A model generated the notes under the pieces. It had not been told where the DNA came from, made no database searches, and worked only from the letters and a program-made list of their open reading frames with translations. Both the position numbers and the translations under genes were made by a program. Below are positions 56,001-64,000 of a DNA stretch of 64,000 nucleotides, in pieces (positions within the stretch are counted from its first letter, which is position 1; every line of letters starts with the position of its first letter). Location: the NCBI RefSeq assembly GCF_020906515.1, contig NC_085854.1:1488001-1552000 (forward strand), in the 5' to 3' direction. Origin of the DNA: Vanrija pseudolonga (taxonomy: Eukaryota; Basidiomycota; Tremellomycetes; Trichosporonales; Trichosporonaceae).

Positions 56001-57586
56001 GCAGCGTGACGTTGAAGCTTAATGACGACATGGAGATCTAGCAGTCGCGCCGCGCCCTGGAGCAAAGTGTCACCGTCTAACTAGGCGGCTTTGTTGGGCT
56101 CTGTCCCCTTTAAGCCTGAAAGTGAATCGACAGGGGCCGAGGATTCGTGGCAACACGACGGGGCGTACGGGCGGCGGCGGCGGCGGTGGCGAGGCACACG
56201 CGCCCGCCCGCCCACGACAAGCGACAAGGCCGAAAAGGCAAAAAAGCCACCGGAGGAGTGGGATGTTGAGGGCGACGGGCGGGCCTTGCACACACTGCAC
56301 GACGCAAGAGAGACGCAGCACTGTGCACTGCACAGGCCCTTGTTTCTCTCTGCTGCCCCCGCAACCGGTCGCAGCCAAATCCAAAACGGTTGCTGGCTGC
56401 CAAAACGTCCCTAACCCTGAATACATGGCACCGTGTCGAACAGGCTGCAGGCTGCACATTGTCCAGGCCTTTGTCATTGCCCTGGCTAGTAGCGAACTCG
56501 AGTTCCACACCGCCCGACTGACCGCCTGCCCGTCCGCCCGCCCCCCTGGCGCCTGCCGCCTGCCGCCTGGCGCCTGCGCCGCCGCTGCCGCAAGCGCCTG
56601 GTGTCGCACAAGCCAAGACACGCCAGTCTTCAAGGCATCTGACCCGAGGCGGATAATAGATCCACAGTCTTGGACAGCCCGCGGCAAGTCATGCATAGGG
56701 ACGCCATTTCCTGAAAACCGGCCAAAGCACGCTACCAGAGCCCAAGCACGAGGGTAAAAAACACACAAGCGACACTTGGCTCTGTCGAGCGAGCGAGCGA
56801 GCGAGTGACCGCCCGCCGTAACAGATGCACACCACCACTGCACCGCCAGAGCACAGACCACACGCAGACCACGACGACCGGGGGGGCGAAGGTGAAGGCG
56901 GCGGCAAGAGGCTGCCACCCCCCCCTTCTCCCCTTCTTTCCCCTGGTCGTCGCCTGTCCCTTTCACTTTGGCAAGGGGGCACAAAGACTAGTTTGGGTGT
57001 TTGATTATGTTTACGGCAGCCGTGCGCAGGTAATCCAAATCACGATTGTGCCAAAGCAAAGGACAAGACAAGACACAGACGAGACGCAGAAGTACGCCTC
57101 GTTTACTGCGCGACACCTGCGGCCTCGGCAGACAGACGCTTTCACCGTCCGAAAATCCCCCCCCAACAGTCTTAGCGTGTGCTGCGTAGTGCGCTGCCTG
57201 CTTCCTGCAGCGTGTCGTCGCCGCCCGCCCCCGCCCCGCCCGCATCCGTTCCTAAACTCTTTGGCATCAAGCTTATCGTTTCCTTTTACGATCTCTCTTC
57301 TCTCTTTCTCCACCCATCACCCCACCCAACAACCACGCACCACACCGCACACCACACCACACATCCACCACACAACACACATCACAAACTACACATCTTT
57401 ACATCCACTTGCTCCCCCACCCAACGCACTTGGCTGGCCCTCGGCAGCACAGCCTACTTCGTCGTATACGGGAACGACCGACCGGCTTACCCCCCTGTCG
57501 GTCGATACAACAACACACTTGACCACCCACCCAACCAACCCCACCACCCCTCGCCCCCATCACCACCAACCACACCACCATCGTCC
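53069..57586. other. Gene-poor region upstream of the WOPR regulator
   Basis: A 4.5-kb block with no supported gene. Open frames longer than 200 codons occur on both strands, but they are low-complexity and lack family features. It contains an 11-bp minisatellite, G runs, CTG runs and a (GAGC) tract near 56786-56805. From about 57300 it turns into an A/C-rich leader (CACC and ACCACA runs) ending at the WOPR ATG. Confidence 0.5.
55364..55414 (+). repeat. 11-bp minisatellite
   Basis: Four perfect copies of GCTGCGTGAGT (55364-55407) and a partial fifth, bordered by CTG units. Each unit includes GTGAGT, a splice-donor-like hexamer. Confidence 0.9.
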
Positions 57587-59522
57587 ATGGTCATGTACCC
57601 ATCATCTTCCACCCAGCAACCGGCAGCTATATGCGCCCTCAAGTCGCCCGCCGATGCGTACGTTACGCGACGGATAGCCTTTTTAACCATATTGACGTGA
57701 CATCTCAGCATCCACATTCTCGAGGCTGTGCGCCTGGGCATTGTCCCAAGAGTGACTCGACGCCTTACTGGCCATGAGCGTTCGATGATCAGGCCTGGGA
57801 CGGTCTGGGTCTGGGAAGAGGGTAAGTGGCGGCGGCGCCGCAGCAGCACCCAGGGTTACATGATGACTGACCCGATATTCCAGAGGAAACGAATATGCGC
57901 CGGTGGACCGATGGGCGTCGCTGGGGCGCCTCGCGCGTCGGCGGTGGCGGCTTCCTCGTCTACACCGAGTAAGTTTCTTGTTACCTATTCTGTGCATGCG
58001 GCGGCTCACACCGCCAAACAGGTCCTCGGACTCAATGTCCCCACCTCCGTCGCGTGGCGACTCGCCCTCATACGGTAGCCAGGGCGGGTACTATGCCAAT
58101 GGCCGCGATGCTTCCACATCGACACCTCCACGGCGTCCAGAACCCTTGGTCAAGCAGACGTACTCGACAAGCATGACCCACCCTGTCACGGCCAAGGTTA
58201 AAAAGTTCCACGTGGTGGCATACTCGTCCAAGGTGAGTCGCACTGGATACCGGATTGCAACCCCTGTGCCTAACTCTTGTGCCCAGAGAAATCCCCAAGG
58301 TGACGGTTCCAACTCGCTGCCCTTGCCTCACCAGCTTCCCAACCTCGCCAACATCAAGATCACGCCTGGCATCTGGCCAGACTGGGAGACTCGTCGCGAT
58401 GACTACGGCTCGCGTCGTGCACCATCCACGCCTCACAGCCAGGCGCCTCACTTGCCGCCTCACCACCCGGGACACCCCCATGCTCATCCCCATGTGCATC
58501 CTCACCACCTTGCAGCAACTGGCCCAAGCACACCAGTGACAGCAACAGCTGGCCCAATCCCACCACCGCCCGAGCCGTATCCTGTCCCTGTCGACCATCG
58601 CGACATGGCTCACTACCCGCCCCCTCCCCCTGGTGATCGGCGTGCCTCACCCGCGGAAGCAGGTCATCCCGCACACCACGACCGACGCGGATACGCGCCA
58701 TACTATGACCCGTACGACCCCCGTCCCCCGCCTCACCACTATGAAGCGTATCCACCTCCGCCGGACAGATACCCTCACCCACCCGACCGCTACTACCCAT
58801 ACTACCCGCCACCTCCTCCACCTCCCCCGACCGGCGACTACCGGTACGATGACCGGTACTATGAGCGCGGACGTGAGCGTGAACGCGTCGAACGCGAACG
58901 CGAAGACCCCGCGGCGGCTCACCGCAACCCGGCCGGCTACTACCCTCCGCACCCTTACTACCGCGACCACCAGCCGCCACCCCCTCGCGACCCCAGAGAA
59001 GGATCGTACCCCCCGCGTCCGACTAGCTCGCACTCGGCTGCTCACCTTGGCAAGCGCTCGCCGGACAGTCGTCCTTCCGGCGGCGAGATGCCCGAGGGCA
59101 AGCGCATGCCGTCGTGGTCGCCGGCTGCTCACGCCGCGCCGAGATTCCCTCCGGCCCCTCCTAGCGACCGGGGCAGCTTACCTCCAACGAGTCACGGCCG
59201 CCACCCGTCGAGTGGATCGGTGCCTCCTATGGACCCCCGCAACGGGCGCGATTACCGCGACCACGACCCCCGCGATATGCGCGACCCCAGAGACATTCGC
59301 GACCCTCGCGACATGCGCGACGTCCCCCACCCTCAGTACGACGAGCGCGAGCTCTCTCGCCGCCACTCTCCCTCGCCTGCGAGAGCTGGCATGACCGCCG
59401 GTGGTGTAGGCTCGGGTCCGCTGACCTTACCTCCCCTCCGTGATGCCATTGACAAGAATGGCGAGAGAGTGAGCCCCCGTGCTGCCGAGCGCGAGGCTGC
59501 CTGGGGCCGTGTCCCCGTATAA
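57587..59522 (+). CDS. WOPR-domain transcriptional regulator (Gti1/Pac2/Wor1 family)
   Basis: WOPR proteins are fungal master regulators of morphology, mating and pathogenicity. Five exons (57587-57657, 57709-57821, 57884-57968, 58022-58232, 58287-59522) give 571 residues. WOPRa is LKSPADAIHILEAVRLGIVP then RVTRRLTGHERSMIRPGTVW. It continues VWEEEETNMRRWTDGRRWGA and SRVGGGGFLVYTES. WOPRb is PEPLVKQTYSTSM, then KVKKFHVVAYSSK. A short element, LPNLANIKITPGIWPDWETR, follows. The C-terminal 370 residues are His/Pro/Tyr-rich (PHHPGHPHAHPHVHPHHL) and contain DPRDMRDPRDIRDPRDMRD, a six-residue repeat. The domain is split by four introns, and a full WOPR fold appears only after splicing. The long gene-free upstream block resembles Candida WOR1 regulation (inference). 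Confidence 0.92.
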
Positions 59523-59895
59523 TGTGAAAAACAACGACGCCACCGAGTGTCTGAATAGCTGTTTCTTAGCGTACTTGTACAATACATTGAGCGCTCTGAC
59601 TGTCACTGTATGACCATAGCCAAAGCATGCATGCATGGGTGATGTTTGATACAAAATGTGTTTGCGCAGTTGCCACCTCGGGCACCTCGCCACCGGTTAT
59701 TGCAGGCAGATTAGAATTTGCGGGGCTTAAACGTAACCGGGAGCTGATGATCCGCGGCGTTGGTAGCTAGCTAGGTTTGAGCGAGCGGCGGCCACCAAGA
59801 AGATTACACAGCGAGCACGTTGCTGTCATCGTCACGCCGTTTGTGTTCAGTCCTTTGCCGCTGTCGTCGTCGTCACACTCGCCTCCAGCAGCGCA
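59523..59895. other. Intergenic region
   Basis: A 373-bp gap between two plus-strand genes: 3' flank of the WOPR gene and promoter of the channel gene. No gene is seen. Confidence 0.5.
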
Positions 59896-62800
59896 ATGTC
59901 GACCCCGCGCGGCGAAGACGAGACGACGCCGCTGCTCGGCGCGTCGACCTTCAGCGAGGTGAGCGAGCTTGAGCTCACTTGGTATCGGTTGACTTCGCTG
60001 ACTTGCCCAGGTGGACGTCTACAACCTCGTGCACGAGATCCGGGTGGACATTGTGTCGCATATCGGTGGGTCGTTGACTGCGCCCATGCGCGCGCCCGCT
60101 GACACGAACAGACACGCCCCTCACGTACGAGCAGCTTATCGCGCCAGACTCGACGTACACTATCATCCGGTAGGCTGGTCCTCTTGTCCAAGCTGACCCC
60201 AAGCCCTTTGACGGAGAAGTACCTTGTGCGGCGGAACCCCAGCGTCAGTGCGTATGCTGTGGTGCTGGTGCTACGTGGCGCGCGTATCTTGCTGACACAC
60301 GCGCAGTCTTCTGCCTCCTTCTCAACAAGGTCCAGTTCACGACCGACTCGCACCAGCTGTCGATCGCGACGCTGTCCGAAAGCCGCGCGACGCTGTGCGA
60401 GATCCTCGCGACCCGCGTCCTGCGCGGCTGGTCGGAGCGCAGCCTGCACCTCGCGACAGTGCTGCTCACGCCGTGGCCCATCTTCCAGGGCGCGAGCGCG
60501 CAGGTCGTCGCGAGCGCCAAGGCAGACGGCGAGCAGGACGTGCTGGATGACACGGGCACCGCGCTCGAGGTGGGCATGCTAGGCCGTTGTTTGGCGATAG
60601 GGCAGGTGGGCTGACACGCTACCCCCAGATGGCTATCATCTCGTCGGCGCGCCGCTTCATTCGCTCCCCGTCGTGCCAGAAGGTCATCGGTGCGTGTGGC
60701 CGGTCCGTGAGAGGCGAATACTTACCACGTACCCCAGAGGGCATCTGGTCCGGAAAGATCATCTACTCGGCCGTCAGCGTGCACGCGCTCATCTCTGATG
60801 TGCGTAGGGGTGTGGTGGAGCGTGCGTGCGTGGTGACGCGCTGACGCGCTGCAGAACTACAAGACCCGCCCGATCCAGATATACAACCCGCACAAGGCGC
60901 CAGTGCTCGACCACTACCGGCTCAAGGTACCCAAGATCCGCGCCTTCCTCGAGTATGTCAACTTTGCCATCCTGTTCATCCTCTATGTGGTCGCTATCGA
61001 GCGGCTCGACCCGCAGCATGTCAACGGGTACGAGCTCGTGTTTATCGTGTATGCGCTGGCGTTCTCGCTCGACAAGGCGGCCGCGATCCGCGAGCACGGC
61101 TTGAAGGGTACGTTGATGGTGGAGGAGGGTGGAGCTGATGGCAGTCTTCTCGAGCTCCCTCGTCAACGGCTTTGATCTCGGATTCGTCGTCATCTTCATG
61201 GTCTATCTCGGCGCCCGTGTATACGGCGTGCGCGCGCACGACCCCTCGGCCATGGAGTTTGGCGCAGACTTGCTCGCAATAGGTGGGTCGCGCGAGTGAG
61301 GGTCGAGCTGATTGATTCCAGGTGCCGTAATCATGTTCCCCCGCTTGGCGTTCATGACGCTCGCGAACAACCTCATGATTCTCAGTATCCGCTCGATGCT
61401 GTCCGAGTTCTTTTGTAAGCTATACAGATTGGGCTGAAGCTTACACCAGTCCTCATGAGCGTCGGAATCTTCTGCTTCATCGGCTTTGTGTACGCGCTCC
61501 GCACGCTCGGCAAGGGTGGCACCAAGTGAGTACCCGACACTAGCCCCGCTGACCTGGCCGTAGCCACCACCCCGTGTCCCAGATCTGTTGGTGGCTCCTG
61601 GAAGTGTACTTTGGCCTCGACGCCACGGGCTTCGAGTCGGCCGGTGAGCTGCGTCGAGTTTTAGCACAGCTAACCCCCAGTCGACTTCCACCCATGGCTC
61701 GGCCCAATCCTCATGGTCCTTTACGGCTTCCTGTCCAACACGCTCCTCCTCACCGTCCTCGTGGCCATCCTCGGCAACACGTTCGCCACGATCAACGCCG
61801 ACGCGTCCGCCGAGTCCATGTTCCGCAAGGCCGTGGCGACCGTCGAGGGCGTCAAGGCCGACGCCGTGTTCAGCTACCAGCTCCCATTCAACATTCTTGC
61901 TGTTGTCGTACTGTATCCCCTTAGCTTTGTCCTCAATCCCCGATGGTTCCACAAAGTCAATGGTAGGTGAACTCGAGTTGGCAGCACCTAACCCCAGTCT
62001 TCATGATTCGTGTGACCAACCTCCCCGTGCTCATGCTCATTGCACTCTACGAGCGCCAGACGTACAACCAATCGACCCTGTGGGAGCAGATCTGCGACTA
62101 CGCAGATCGCTACTTTAGCATCATCTCCTCTGCCAGTGAGTGCCTCGGACGCGACAAGGTTCTGACGACAACCAGCCGGCTTCGAAGGCCTCATTGGCGC
62201 TGGAATGGACATCTCGGCCGTGTTTGAGATTGAGCGCGAGTACGGCACCGCCTATATTGACTGGGAGGGCGACGACGACCAGGTCGTCGTCATTGACGGC
62301 GAGGAGATCACGACCGATGGGCCAGTGACACCCGTGACTCCCATTACGGGCACGTTAACCGGCTCTGGCGCGATCACCGAATCTCCCGTCCAGACCTCGT
62401 TCTCGACCCAAGTCTCGCCACACACCGCCCGGCGGAGGCGTCAGTCCATGAACGGTGCACATGGGCATGGCCATGGACACGGACATTTGGGACATCATCA
62501 CGCCCCTTCTCCACACCTGCCACCGGCCGCTCTTCCCCCGGCACCGCTGCCTCGTGTCCGCAGGAATAGCACGCTGTACGGCCCGAGCCCGCTCGCACAG
62601 CTGTTTGTTCGCTCGCCAGAGGAAGCAACAAGCGGGCCCCAGCGTCGCGTCACCGTCATGGCTGGGTCTCTACCCGCCACATCCATGGTGCTGCAATCGC
62701 CCAGGCGACCACAGCGCGTGTCGCTCGGCCCTCAGGGGGCAGCTCAAGCGCCTCGGGCAGCCCAGATGTCCACGAGTTTAAACGTCAGCAGCGCTCTGGC

Positions 62801-63398
62801 CTCGCTGGAACACGACGACGTGGATTCGCCAAAGCGCCCTCCTCTTCGCGCCGGCGCCACGGCTACGATCCACGAGGTGTCACAGCCGCCGTCACCCTCG
62901 GCCGACGAGAAGCAGCGCCGCAGCGTCCCGTTCCCATCAGCAGAAGAGACCACTGCGGCTGCGCGCCAGCGCGTCGTGTCATTCAAGGAACAGACGTCAC
63001 CGCGCATCCCGCGCACGGCGTCGCTGACGAGAGTGGCGTCGACGGAAGGCACTGCGCGGTCGTCGACGCCGCGCACGCCCAGGTCACAGTCACCGCGCAA
63101 CGTGCCCAACTCTCCGAACCTGGCTGCGCGCAAGGCCGCGCCGTCGCCCGCCAACAGGGTGTGCGCCAAGGCGTCTGAGCTGCTCGAGTCGCAGCAGGCT
63201 GATGCCGAGGCCGCCCGCGACAACGACGACCGCATCGCGTCCATGGAGCTGCGTCAGCGCCGCATCGAGGCCATGCTCGAGCAGCTGGTCGCGAGTCTGG
63301 GCGGCCAGGGCGACAGTGCGATTGATCAACGCGGTGTCGCGATCGGCAGCAGGAATGAGGAGCACTTTGACACGTTTGACGAGTCGGCTGTGGAGTAG
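59896..63398 (+). CDS. YVC1: TRPY-type vacuolar cation channel (Yvc1-like)
   Basis: Yvc1/TRPY channels release vacuolar calcium in response to stretch and calcium. The gene is split by at least twelve introns into small exons. Six membrane segments are visible: YVNFAILFILYVVAIERL, YELVFIVYALAFSLDKAAAI, FSSSLVNGFDLGFVVIFMVY, AVIMFPRLAFMTLANNLMIL, VLMSVGIFCFIGFVYAL, and, after a pore region QICWWLLEVYFGLDATGFES, a sixth read as LMVLYGFLSNTLLLTVLVAI. The N-terminal cytosolic part has FCLLLNKVQFTTDSHQLSI. In exon 4 the donor GTGCGT, splitting codon ATC, gives the best join. The long C-terminal tail is Ser/Pro-rich with a His-rich patch HGHGHGHGHLGHHHAP and a terminal coiled-coil-like segment MELRQRRIEAMLEQLVASLG, ending in acidic residues that could bind calcium. 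Confidence 0.9.
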
Positions 63399-63659
63399 AG
63401 CCCCGAGTGACGGAGCGGTGAGTTTTAGACGTTTGGTTTCATGTGTTGCTTTACTGTATTTCATTATGCTACTGCTCTACTGTGTGATCTGGGGGAGGGA
63501 GGCCAAGGTGGTCGATACAGTGGGGAGGGCGCGGAGTGTCTGGGTTGGTGTGGGGGCTATCGGCTGCCGAAGTGGCAGGGTAGTGGGAGCGCTCAAGTAC
63601 TCTCGCACCCGGCGGCTTCGTCGCCGCACCACGCCGCGGTCGAGCTTGTCGCCTCCGGC

Positions 63660-64000
63660 TTAGGCATCGTACACCGACTCGAACGACTTGAAGCCCTTGA
63701 TCTCGATGGGGTTGCCGCTGGGGTCGCGGAAGAACATGGTCCACTGCTCGCCGGGCTGGCCCTCGAAGCGGACCTGCGGCTCCATGACAAACTCGGTGTT
63801 GGCGGCCTTGAGGCGCTCCGCGAGCGCCTGCCAGTCTGGCAGGAGCAGCACGGCGCCGAGATGCGGCATGGGCACCCAGTGGTCGCCGACCTTGCCCGTG
63901 TTGGTCGTCTTGAAGGGCTCGCCGAGGTGCAGCGAGATCTGGTGCCCGAAGAAGTCAAAGTCGACCCAGGTGTCGGTCGACCGGCCCTCCTTGCACCCGA
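63660..64000 (-). CDS. VOC-superfamily (glyoxalase/extradiol dioxygenase fold) protein, C-terminal part
   Basis: A gene entering from the right edge and ending at TAA 63662-63660. The visible 112 codons read STDTWVDFDFFGHQISLHLG, then VGDHWVPMPHLGAVLLLPDW, then LAERLKAANTEFVMEPQVRF, then GEQWTMFFRDPSGNPIEIKG. Metal-ligand candidates are the His in FFGHQISLHLG and the Glu in NPIEIKG. The F-x-D-P-S/D-G-N-x-I-E ending is characteristic of VOC metalloenzymes. Which reaction it catalyses cannot be told. It converges on the channel gene. Confidence 0.85.
   Translation of the reverse strand, partial: GCKEGRSTDTWVDFDFFGHQISLHLGEPFKTTNTGKVGDHWVPMPHLGAVLLLPDWQALAERLKAANTEFVMEPQVRFEGQPGEQWTMFFRDPSGNPIEIKGFKSFESVYDA

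Noticed and set aside
56070-56984. 304-codon minus-strand frame upstream of the WOPR gene
   Set aside because: Low-complexity Ala/Gly/Arg stretches, no family features, and it lies antisense to the likely WOPR leader.
1-64000. Transposable elements, virus-like fossils, CRISPR arrays
   Set aside because: I looked for reverse transcriptase, integrase, transposase and capsid motifs, long terminal or inverted repeats and spaced direct repeats and saw none.

Overview
The window is nuclear DNA of a GC-rich, intron-dense fungus. Short GT-AG introns (mostly 36-100 nt) interrupt nearly every gene. Gene content and protein style (Chs3-type chitin synthase, TRPY-type vacuolar channel, WOPR regulator, Tremellomycete-like F-box protein, Gly/Ser/Pro-rich proteins) point to a basidiomycete yeast of the Tremellomycetes, probably Trichosporonales; the exact genus is inference. 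I found 23 protein-coding genes (two cut by the window edges), no rRNA or tRNA gene I could support, no CRISPR, and no recognisable transposon or virus-like fossil.

Layout. 1-14.4 kb: a run of minus-strand genes (chitin synthase start, DUF3224-like, SMYD-type MYND/SET, thioredoxin reductase, TFIIS, secreted DUF1996), with one plus-strand gene for a small membrane-anchored I9 inhibitor. 16.8-33.5 kb: CKS1, U2AF large subunit, a large unknown protein, exosome RRP42, an Emi1/DUF3128 protein, ARPC1, a one-membrane-segment protein with a PPxY motif, a phosphoribosyltransferase and an F-box protein. 33.5-40.2 kb: a gene-poor 6.8 kb stretch upstream of a C2H2 transcription factor. 40.2-53.1 kb: C2H2 factor, Rid-family protein, Kap123-type importin, AP-3 sigma, cyclin K/Ctk2-like cyclin, glycyl-tRNA synthetase. 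53.1-57.6 kb: a second gene-poor 4.5 kb stretch upstream of a WOPR (Gti1/Pac2/Wor1) regulator, followed by a TRPY/Yvc1-like channel and the end of a VOC-fold enzyme gene.

The genes are mostly housekeeping and do not form an operon-like system. The most unusual signals are in gene structure. (1) TFIIS and CKS1 can be read as complete conserved proteins only with micro-exons: 11 nt plus 7 nt in the TFIIS zinc ribbon, and 10 nt and 6 nt in CKS1, where the 6-nt exon supplies the Glu-Pro of the invariant hinge. (2) Thioredoxin reductase has an open, in-frame, mitochondrial-type presequence with no AUG, beginning at an AUA placed where the start should be. (3) Glycyl-tRNA synthetase has a weak-context AUG giving a presequence and a strong-context AUG 43 codons later, plus an overlapping uORF. 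(4) The two sequence-specific transcription factors sit behind the two longest gene-free regions.
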